A stretch of 64,000 nt of DNA from positions 62,001-126,000 of the forward strand of contig CAWAHE010000015.1 in the NCBI GenBank assembly GCA_963781775.1, given 5' to 3'. The stretch's first letter is position 1; each line of letters begins with the position of its first letter. The notes under the pieces are model-generated. The model saw only the letters and a list, made by a program, of their open reading frames with translations, was not told where the DNA came from and did no database searches. The position numbers and the translations under genes are program-made. Positions 58,261 through 64,000 of this stretch are shown here, in pieces. Source of the stretch: CAVSRC01 sp963781775 (GTDB lineage Bacteria; Pseudomonadota; Alphaproteobacteria; Rhizobiales; Kaistiaceae).

Positions 58261-58743
58261 TTGATCCGCGTCTTCAGTCTCGCCGCCGTCCTGTTCGCGT
58301 TCTGGCTCCTGCTTTCCGGCCATTTCACGCCGTTCCTGATGATTTCCGGCGCGGTCGCGGCGCTGTTCATCGGATGGTTGGGCACGGTTCTGGGCTACGC
58401 CGACGACGAGGGCCATCCGATCGAACTGGTTCACCGCGGCCTCTTGTATTGGCCCTGGCTGCTCAAGGAAGCCGTGAAATCGGCGATCGAGGTCGCCGCG
58501 ATCATTGTCAATCCGGCGATGCCCATCTCGCCGCAACTGCTGCGCGTGAAAACGAGCCAGAAAACCGGCGTCGGCGTCGCCACCTACGCCAATTCCATCA
58601 CGCTGACCCCCGGCACGATCACTGTCGAGGTCAATCGCCGCGATAGCGAGCTGCTCGTGCACGCGCTGACCAAAGCTGGAGCCGATGGTCTGGCCGCCGG
58701 CGAGATGGACCGTCGCGTCACCGTCATGGAGGGCAAGCGCTGA
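58261..58743 (+). CDS. mnhE: Multisubunit cation/proton antiporter subunit E (MrpE)
   Basis: 160 residues from TTG 58261, preceded by GGGGGAG at 7-13 nt. Two N-terminal membrane helices (FSLAAVLFAFWLLLSGHFTP and FLMISGAVAALFIGWLGTVL) and a third WPWLLKEAVKSAIEVAAIIV near 68, then a soluble beta domain with ATYANSITLTPGTITVEV near 110, the hallmark of MrpE. First gene of a compact operon of at least ten genes. The protein packs beside the ion-conducting subunits at the cell membrane. Confidence 0.93.
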   Translation: MIRVFSLAAVLFAFWLLLSGHFTPFLMISGAVAALFIGWLGTVLGYADDEGHPIELVHRGLLYWPWLLKEAVKSAIEVAAIIVNPAMPISPQLLRVKTSQKTGVGVATYANSITLTPGTITVEVNRRDSELLVHALTKAGADGLAAGEMDRRVTVMEGKR

Positions 58744-59018
58744 TGCTCGCCGCCGCCATGCTCGCCGTCCTTGCCGCCACCGCGCTGATGGTCGTGCGCG
58801 CGCTCCTCGGGCCCACCGTGTTCGATCGCCTGGTCGCCGCCAACGCCATCGGCAACGCCGCCATCCTCATTCTGGCGATCTACGGCTTCCTCACGAACCG
58901 GCCCGAGTTCCTCGACATCGGCCTCACTTACGCGATGCTGAACATCATCGGCACCTTCGCAGTGCTGAAGTTCCTGCGCTTCGGCGCGCTCGGCGATGCC
59001 GGCGAGGAGGAGCCATGA
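58743..59018 (+). CDS. mnhF: Antiporter subunit F (MrpF)
   Basis: 91 residues; ATG shares one base with the upstream stop. Three helices with the MrpF motif LLGPTVFDRLVAANAIGN near residue 21 and LDIGLTYAMLNIIGTFAVLK near 60. Typical size for the subunit. ATGA overlap with the next gene. Confidence 0.93.
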   Translation: MLAAAMLAVLAATALMVVRALLGPTVFDRLVAANAIGNAAILILAIYGFLTNRPEFLDIGLTYAMLNIIGTFAVLKFLRFGALGDAGEEEP

Positions 59019-59371
59019 GCCTGGATCTCGTGCGCGAGTGGCTGGGCGGCGGCCTCGCCTGTCTCGGCAGCGTGTTCATGATCGTCGGCGCGCTCGGCCT
59101 GCTGCGCCTGCCCGATGTGTTCACACGCATGCACGGCACGTCGGTCTCCGACACGCTCGGCGCCGGGCTGATCCTCGTCGGCTTGATGGTGCTCGCCGGC
59201 CTGTCGCTGGTCACGGTCAAGCTCATCTTCCTGATCCTCTTCTTCGGCCTGATGAGCCCGGTCTCCACCCACGCCATCGCCCGCGCCGCGCTGCACGCCG
59301 GCGTCAAACCGGTCCTCGACGATGGCGCGGCGCCGACGAAGCCTCCGGAGGCACCGAAATCGAAACCCTGA
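59015..59371 (+). CDS. mnhG: Antiporter subunit G (MrpG)
   Basis: 118 residues from ATG 59015 (ATGA overlap, GAGGAGG upstream). Three helices with the MrpG motif ALGLLRLPDVFTRMHGTSVS near residue 26 and LIFLILFFGLMSPVSTHAIA near 69. A Pro/Lys-rich tail of about 20 residues follows. Sits between MrpF and an MrpA-C-terminal-like subunit, an order shared with Mbh-type complexes. Confidence 0.93.
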   Translation: MSLDLVREWLGGGLACLGSVFMIVGALGLLRLPDVFTRMHGTSVSDTLGAGLILVGLMVLAGLSLVTVKLIFLILFFGLMSPVSTHAIARAALHAGVKPVLDDGAAPTKPPEAPKSKP

Positions 59372-59901
59372 TCCCGACGGTCCTGTTGACGCTGCTCGCC
59401 GCGACAAGCATCGCCATCGTCCGGCTGCGCAACCTGTTCGCGGTTGCCGTCATCTCCGGCATCTACAGCTTCCTCATGGCGAGCGTGCTGATCGCGCTCG
59501 ACGCGGTCGATGTCGCCATGACCGAGGCCTCGGTCGGCGCCGGCATCTCGACCGTGCTGATGCTCGGTACGCTCTTTCTCACCAAGACCGAGGAAGCGCG
59601 CCCGCTGCACAGCGTCATGCTGCCGCTTTTCGTCGCCGCCGTGACGGCGGTCGCTCTCCTGTGGGGGTTCAGTGCGCTGCCGCCCTACGGCATCGCCGAC
59701 TCCACGCTTCAGATTGCCGGTCCCGACTACCTTGCCCGTTCGTTGCCGGAAACCGGCATCCCCAATGTCGTCACGTCGGTTCTCGCCAGCTACCGCGGCT
59801 ACGACACCCTCGGCGAGACCACCGTGATCTTCACGGCCGGGATTGCCGTCTTCCTGCTGCTCAAGAAGGGCGCCGCCCGTCCAAAAAGCGGAAGCGAATA
59901 G
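59368..59901 (+). CDS. Antiporter subunit with DUF4040 domain (MrpA C-terminal/MbhD-E-like)
   Basis: About 177 residues. It corresponds to the C-terminal part of MrpA (DUF4040 region plus the following MbhE-like part) made as a separate protein: NLFAVAVISGIYSFLMASVL near residue 22, VAMTEASVGAGISTVLMLGT near 50, and a C-terminal helix TTVIFTAGIAVFLLLKK. No ATG, GTG or TTG stands where the protein should begin. The nearest fit is CTG at 59368 overlapping the mnhG stop as CTGA, in a slot where sister genes use ATGA; TTG 59386 would truncate the first helix. The start is therefore provisional. Confidence 0.85.
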   Translation: MIPTVLLTLLAATSIAIVRLRNLFAVAVISGIYSFLMASVLIALDAVDVAMTEASVGAGISTVLMLGTLFLTKTEEARPLHSVMLPLFVAAVTAVALLWGFSALPPYGIADSTLQIAGPDYLARSLPETGIPNVVTSVLASYRGYDTLGETTVIFTAGIAVFLLLKKGAARPKSGSE

Positions 59902-59912
59902 GGATCTGCTGC

Positions 59913-60335
59913 ATGCGCCTCGACGTCATCCTTCGGGTCACCACCAAGCTGATCCTGCCGTTCATGCTGCTGTTCGCGGTCTATGTGCAGTTTCACGGCG
60001 ACTACGGCCCCGGCGGCGGCTTCCAGGCGGGCGTCATCGCCGCCGCGAGCTTCATTCTCTATGCGTTGATCTACGGCCTTGGCGCGACGACGCGGCTGAT
60101 ACCCGTAACCTTGGTTGAGACGCTCATTCCGCTCGGCGTGCTCATCTATGCCGGTGTCGGTATTTACGCGATGCTGAACGGCGGCAACTTCCTCGACTAT
60201 TCCCACCTCGTGCACGATCCGGTGCATGGACAGGAGTGGGGCGTGTTTCTCGTCGAACTCGGCGTGTTCATCACCGTGTCGTCGACCATGCTTGCCATCT
60301 TCTATGCCTTCGCGGGCAGGGGGCGCGGCGGATGA
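59913..60335 (+). CDS. mnhB: Antiporter subunit B (MrpB)
   Basis: 140 residues from ATG 59913 with AGGGAT upstream. MrpB motif FMLLFAVYVQFHGDYGPGGG with GFQAGVIAAASFILYALIYG follows immediately (about residues 17-56). Four helices. The glycine-rich GPGGGFQAG loop is diagnostic for MrpB. ATGA overlap with mnhC. Confidence 0.94.
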   Translation: MRLDVILRVTTKLILPFMLLFAVYVQFHGDYGPGGGFQAGVIAAASFILYALIYGLGATTRLIPVTLVETLIPLGVLIYAGVGIYAMLNGGNFLDYSHLVHDPVHGQEWGVFLVELGVFITVSSTMLAIFYAFAGRGRGG

Positions 60336-60700
60336 GCGAACTGCTGTCCGGCATCGCCGCCCACTACAATCAGTGGATCACCGTCTTTCTGATGGTGGTT
60401 GGCCTGTATGTCGTCATCGCCCGCGGCAACATGGTGAAGAAGCTGGTCGGCCTCGGCTTGTTCCAGACCTCGGTCTATCTGCTCTACATTTCGCCGGGCA
60501 AGATCATCGGCGGCACAGCGCCGATCATTGAGCAAGGCTTCACGGTCTACTCGAACCCGCTTCCGCACGTGCTTATCCTCACCGCCATCGTCGTCGGCGT
60601 CGCCACGCTGGCGCTCGGTCTCGCTTTGGTGGTGCGTATCAACGAGGCCTACGGCACCATCGAGGAAGACGAGATCTTCGAGCGGGACAGCAGGCGCTGA
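60332..60700 (+). CDS. mnhC: Antiporter subunit C (MrpC, NuoK-like)
   Basis: 122 residues. Homologue of Complex I subunit NuoK: three helices, with VFLMVVGLYVVIARGNMVKK near 18 and GLGLFQTSVYLLYISPGK near 41, then PLPHVLILTAIVVGVATLAL near 77 and charged C-terminus. Overlaps both neighbours (ATGA before; one base shared with mnhD after). Confidence 0.94.
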   Translation: MSELLSGIAAHYNQWITVFLMVVGLYVVIARGNMVKKLVGLGLFQTSVYLLYISPGKIIGGTAPIIEQGFTVYSNPLPHVLILTAIVVGVATLALGLALVVRINEAYGTIEEDEIFERDSRR

Positions 60701-62178
60701 TGCAAGATCACTTGCCCGTCCTGCAGGTGATCGTGCCGCTTGTCGCGGCGCTTCTCGCCGCCTTGGCGCGCCGTCCCGGTCCGGCATGGGTGATTGCCGC
60801 CGCGGCGTCGTGGATCTCGCTGGTGATTTCCGTCCTGCTTTTGCACCAGGTGCTGACCAGCGGCGTCATCTCCTACCACATCGGCGGCTGGGACCCCTCG
60901 CTCGGCATTGAGTATCGCGTCGACACGTTCAACGGCCTGATCCTGGTGCTGGTCTCCGGCATCTCGGCGGTTGTCTCGCTGTATGCGCGCCAGAGCGTCG
61001 CCGCGGAAATCGCGACGGACAGGATTGCCTGGTTCTACACCATGTACCTGCTGTCGCTGGCCGGCCTCCTCGGCATCGCGATCACCGGCGACGCGTTCAA
61101 CGCTTTCGTCTTTCTCGAGATCTCGTCGCTGTCGAGCTACACCCTGATCGCACTCGGCCGCGATCGTCGGGCGCTCGTCGCCGCCTACCAGTACCTGGTC
61201 CTCGGTACCATTGGCGCAACCTTCTATATTATCGGCGTTGGCTTCCTCTACGTGATGACCGGCACCCTCAATCTCGGTCTGATCGCCGAGCGTCTCGCCG
61301 CCATCGAGTCGACGCGACCGGTGCTCACGGCGCTCGCCTTCATCACCGTCGGCATCAGCCTGAAGCTCGCCCTGTTTCCGCTCCACGTCTGGCTGCCCAA
61401 CGCCTATGCCTATGCGCCGTCGACGGCGACCGTTTTTCTGGCGGCAACCGCCACCAAGGTCGCCATCTATCTGTTCATCCGCTACCTGTTCACAGTCTTC
61501 GGCGGCCATTTCGTCTTTTCCGATCTGCCCGTACAGGCGATCCTGACGACGCTCTCGATCGCGGCGGTCTTCGGAGCGGCGACCGTTGCCGTATTCCAGG
61601 CCGACATAAAGCGCATGTTCGCCTATTCGTCGGTCGCGCAGATTGGCTACATCACCCTCGGCGTCGCCATCGCCACGCAGACCGGCCTCACCGGCGGTAT
61701 TGTCCACATCCTCAACCATGGTCTCATCAAGGGCGCTCTGTTCATGGCGCTCGGCGCTGTCGCCCTCAGGGTCAAGACCTGCCACATCGAGGAACTCGCC
61801 GGCATCGGACGCAAAATGCCGTTGACCTTCAGCGCTCTGCTCATCGCCGGCCTCAGCCTCGTTGGCGTGCCTGGCACGGTCGGCTTCGTCTCGAAATGGT
61901 ACCTGATTGTAGCCGCCTTCGAGATCGGCTGGTGGTGGCTGGCCTTCCTGATCGTCGCTAGTTCGGTCATCACCGTCGTTTACGTCGGGCGCGTCATCGA
62001 GGCGGTCTGGTTCCGCGAACCGTCACCGACGGCGGCGACGGCCACGGAAGCGCCGCTCGGCATGCTGATCCCCATGTGGATTCTTGCCGGCGCCACGATC
62101 TTCTTCGGCCTTGATACTGACCTCACCGCCGGTCTTGCCTCCAAAGCCGCCGCGGTCCTGCTTGGGGGCGGCGGATGA
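60700..62178 (+). CDS. mnhD: Antiporter subunit D (MrpD, proton-conducting, NuoN/L-like)
   Basis: 492 residues, 14 helices. The conserved charged residues of the proton channel are in place: Glu in NAFVFLEISSLSSYTLIALG near 137, Lys in GISLKLALFPLHVWLPNAYA near 218 and Lys in FLAATATKVAIYLFIRYL near 250, with VAQIGYITLGVAIATQ near 313. Its order after B and C and the sequence (HVWLPNAYAYAPSTAT) match MrpD rather than MrpA. The next gene is a paralogue. Confidence 0.94.
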   Translation: MQDHLPVLQVIVPLVAALLAALARRPGPAWVIAAAASWISLVISVLLLHQVLTSGVISYHIGGWDPSLGIEYRVDTFNGLILVLVSGISAVVSLYARQSVAAEIATDRIAWFYTMYLLSLAGLLGIAITGDAFNAFVFLEISSLSSYTLIALGRDRRALVAAYQYLVLGTIGATFYIIGVGFLYVMTGTLNLGLIAERLAAIESTRPVLTALAFITVGISLKLALFPLHVWLPNAYAYAPSTATVFLAATATKVAIYLFIRYLFTVFGGHFVFSDLPVQAILTTLSIAAVFGAATVAVFQADIKRMFAYSSVAQIGYITLGVAIATQTGLTGGIVHILNHGLIKGALFMALGAVALRVKTCHIEELAGIGRKMPLTFSALLIAGLSLVGVPGTVGFVSKWYLIVAAFEIGWWWLAFLIVASSVITVVYVGRVIEAVWFREPSPTAATATEAPLGMLIPMWILAGATIFFGLDTDLTAGLASKAAAVLLGGGG

Positions 62179-63644
62179 GTGGCGCCGAGTTGATCGCGAT
62201 TGCGCTCATCGCGCCGGCGGCGACGGCCGCGCTGGTGGCCCTGTTCTATCGGCGGCCGAACCCGCGCGAGGGGGCCACGCTCGTCGGGGCCGTGGCTCTC
62301 TTCGCCGCGGTCGTCGGGTTGCTGACCCACGTGCTTGCCGGGGAGCGGCCTGAGCTTCATCTCTTCGAGATCCTGCCTGGCCTGTCGGTCGCCTTTTCGG
62401 TCGAACCCCTCGGCATGCTGTTCGCGCTGGTCGCGTCCGGCCTGTGGATCGTCAACTCGCTCTATTCGATCGGCTACATGCGGGCCAATGGCGAGCAGCG
62501 CCAGACGGTTTTCTATGTCTGCTTCGCAGCGGCGATCGCTGCCACTATGGGCATTGCCCTGGCGGGCAACCTGTTCACGCTGTTCCTGTTCTACGAGACG
62601 CTGACTCTGGTGACCTATCCGCTGGTCACCCACAGCCAGACCCACGAAGCGCGGGTGGCCGGCCGGCTCTATCTGCTGATGTTGCTTGGCGCCTCGACGC
62701 TGCTCCTCCTGCCGGCCGTGGCGTGGACCGGCATCGCCGCGGGCACACTCGACTTCCATGCCGGCGGCATCCTCGCTGGCAAGCTGGCGCCGGCGGCCAT
62801 GGGCATCCTGCTGGCTCTTTTTGTCTTCGGCATCGCCAAGGCTGCGGTCATGCCCATGCATTTCTGGCTGCCGGCGGCGATGGTCGCGCCGACGCCGGTG
62901 TCGGCGCTGCTGCACGCCGTCGCCGTCGTGAAGGCCGGCGTCTTCTTCATCGTCAAGATCGTCGTCTATGTCTTCGGCATCGAGACGCTCAAGGCGACCG
63001 GGGCAGGGGACTGGCTGATCTACGTCGCCGGCTTCACGGTCATCACCGCGTCTCTGGTGGCGCTCCGTCAGGATCATCTCAAGCGGCGTCTCGCCTATTC
63101 GACCATCAGCCAGCTTTCGTATGTCGTCCTCGGCGTTTCTTTGCTCAATCCGCTCGGCATCATCGGCGCCATGATCCACATTGCGGCGCACGCGGTGTCC
63201 AAGATCACGCTGTTCTTCGCGGCGGGCTCGCTCCACACCGCAGCGCACATCGACTATGTCAGCGAGATGGACGGCATCGGCTATCGCATGCCGTGGACGA
63301 TGGGCGCTTTCGCGGTCGGTGCGCTCTCGATGATCGGCCTGCCGCTGACTGCTGGTTTTCTCGGCAAATGGTTCATGCTGCTCGGCGCGGCCGGCACAGC
63401 CCAGTGGTTCGCGGTCGGTGTCATCGTCATCTCGACATTGCTAAACGCGGGCTATTTCCTGCCGGTGATCTATCGCGCCTTCCGCCGGCCGGAGGGCAAG
63501 GCGCCCAAAGTCAGCGAAGCGCCGTGGCCGATGGTCGTCGCGCTCGTCATCACGGCGGCGCTGACGATCCTGTTGTTCTTCTTCCCCGCTGTGCCGTGGG
63601 AACTCGGACAGAAGCTGGTTGAGATGGGAGGCTCCAATGGCTGA
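62175..63644 (+). CDS. Second MrpD/MrpA-N-like proton-conducting subunit
   Basis: 489 residues, ATGA overlap with mnhD. Same 14-helix proton-transporter family but clearly distinct: Glu in FTLFLFYETLTLVTYPLVTH near 145, Lys in FGIAKAAVMPMHFWLPAAMV near 222 and Lys in LHAVAVVKAGVFFIVKIVVY near 248; SQLSYVVLGVSLLNPLGIIG near 315. The channel residues are complete. It may replace the N-terminal antiporter module that in typical MrpA is fused to the DUF4040 part encoded upstream. Confidence 0.92.
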   Translation: MSGAELIAIALIAPAATAALVALFYRRPNPREGATLVGAVALFAAVVGLLTHVLAGERPELHLFEILPGLSVAFSVEPLGMLFALVASGLWIVNSLYSIGYMRANGEQRQTVFYVCFAAAIAATMGIALAGNLFTLFLFYETLTLVTYPLVTHSQTHEARVAGRLYLLMLLGASTLLLLPAVAWTGIAAGTLDFHAGGILAGKLAPAAMGILLALFVFGIAKAAVMPMHFWLPAAMVAPTPVSALLHAVAVVKAGVFFIVKIVVYVFGIETLKATGAGDWLIYVAGFTVITASLVALRQDHLKRRLAYSTISQLSYVVLGVSLLNPLGIIGAMIHIAAHAVSKITLFFAAGSLHTAAHIDYVSEMDGIGYRMPWTMGAFAVGALSMIGLPLTAGFLGKWFMLLGAAGTAQWFAVGVIVISTLLNAGYFLPVIYRAFRRPEGKAPKVSEAPWPMVVALVITAALTILLFFFPAVPWELGQKLVEMGGSNG

Positions 63645-63909
63645 GCCCGGCAAAGACGACAAGCCGCTGTTCGCACCGGGGTTCGTGCGCGGGGTGGCGG
63701 CGCTGGCGCTGGTCGCCATCGCGATCACCCTGATCGTCGACTTCGTTCACGGTCATTCGGCGCATTTTGGCTTTGACGGCTTCACCGGCTTCTACGCGGT
63801 CTTCGGCCTCGCCAGCGGCCTCGTCATCATCGGCGTCGCCAAGGGCCTCGGCGTATTTCTCACGCGGCCGGACACCTATTATGACGACAAATCGGAGCCG
63901 GCCGAATGA
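63637..63909 (+). CDS. Small two-helix membrane subunit of the antiporter operon
   Basis: 90 residues from ATG 63637, overlapping the previous gene by 8 nt. Two transmembrane helices: GVAALALVAIAITLIVDFVH (about 19-38) and GFYAVFGLASGLVIIGVAKG (about 51-70), with an acidic tail (DTYYDDKSEPAE). Not a named Mrp subunit. Its position and overlaps imply it is part of the complex or its assembly. Confidence 0.82.
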   Translation: MAEPGKDDKPLFAPGFVRGVAALALVAIAITLIVDFVHGHSAHFGFDGFTGFYAVFGLASGLVIIGVAKGLGVFLTRPDTYYDDKSEPAE

Positions 63910-64000
63910 TGCTGCCGCCCGGCTTCATCCTCATTCTTGCCGGCGTAGCCCTGCCGTTCCTGTCGCTGCGCCCGCGTCAGGCGCTCATGCTCGCCGCGCC
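63906..64000 (+). CDS. Third proton-conducting-subunit-like gene, 5' part
   Basis: ATG at 63906 overlaps the upstream stop (ATGA) and the frame stays open to the edge of the window (31 codons). The visible text MMLPPGFILILAGVALPFLS is a first membrane helix followed by LRPRQALML, consistent with the beginning of another NuoL/N-type subunit such as those encoded just upstream. Too short to assign firmly. Confidence 0.6.
   Translation, partial: MMLPPGFILILAGVALPFLSLRPRQALMLAA

Noticed and set aside
1..64000. CRISPR arrays, toxin-antitoxin pairs, prophage, defence systems or secondary-metabolite cluster
   Set aside because: I looked for regular spaced repeats, integrases, nucleases, small paired ORFs and large synthases and found none.

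Overview
The window is GC-rich, densely packed DNA from an alphaproteobacterial chromosome, most likely from the Hyphomicrobiales (Rhizobiales). This rests on protein-level family recognition (KorAB with a GltD-like partner, MatB, a R. etli-type asparaginase, a Tat-exported TIGR03808-like protein, a DUF853 ATPase, a SigK/RskA/FAS1 locus) and on alphaproteobacterial habits such as ATGA stop/start overlaps and GTG/TTG starts. No rRNA, tRNA, CRISPR array, phage or complete insertion sequence was recognised. The content looks like ordinary chromosome with local decay rather than a transferred island.

Layout. 1-4.5 kb (minus strand): glucose metabolism with zwf, a ROK glucokinase and a wrecked GH15 glucoamylase, plus the start of a DMT transporter. 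4.6-12.5 kb: a MetE-C-type methyltransferase, a frameshifted ketopantoate reductase, a YcaQ-type DNA glycosylase, malonyl-CoA synthetase, RfbC, a GntR regulator and HldE. 12.7-17.8 kb (minus): a 2-oxoacid:ferredoxin oxidoreductase (KorAB) with an FAD/NAD(P) and ferredoxin-domain partner. 18-28.3 kb: two RND efflux systems, converging on an ECF sigma / small membrane protein / periplasmic sensor module that resembles CnrH-CnrY-CnrX. 28.5-30.6 kb: SigK-like sigma, RskA-like anti-sigma and a secreted fasciclin protein. 30.7-35.8 kb: an enolase-superfamily enzyme, a 31-residue membrane peptide, an aminotransferase with asparaginase, and a Tat-exported beta-helix protein. 35.8-40.7 kb: both methylmalonyl-CoA mutase subunits divergent from a LuxR solo. 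40.8-50.9 kb: M20 peptidase, cytochrome c', a HerA-like ATPase, a frameshifted amidase, Fe/Mn superoxide dismutase, a frameshifted CPA2 antiporter and a periplasmic aldose epimerase. 51-53.7 kb: an ABC exporter. 53.7-58 kb: small genes, a pair of dispersed repeats, a relic of an oligopeptidase paralogue, oligopeptidase B and MsrB. 58.2-64 kb: a multi-subunit cation/proton antiporter (Mrp/Mbh-type) operon that runs off the right edge.

Genes that plausibly work together are the kor module (reversible 2-oxoacid oxidation linked to NAD(P)H), the metal- or envelope-stress sigma module with its neighbouring RND pump, the sigK-rskA-FAS1 locus, mutAB (with MatB able in principle to feed acyl-CoA), the two-permease ABC exporter, and the Mrp operon. 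Three genes (panE, amidase, CPA2 antiporter) each carry exactly one surplus base in a short homopolymer. That could mean draft-quality sequence or real decay, and it should be settled before any functional claim about them.

All calls were made by reading translations and motifs. No database search was possible, and residue positions are approximate.
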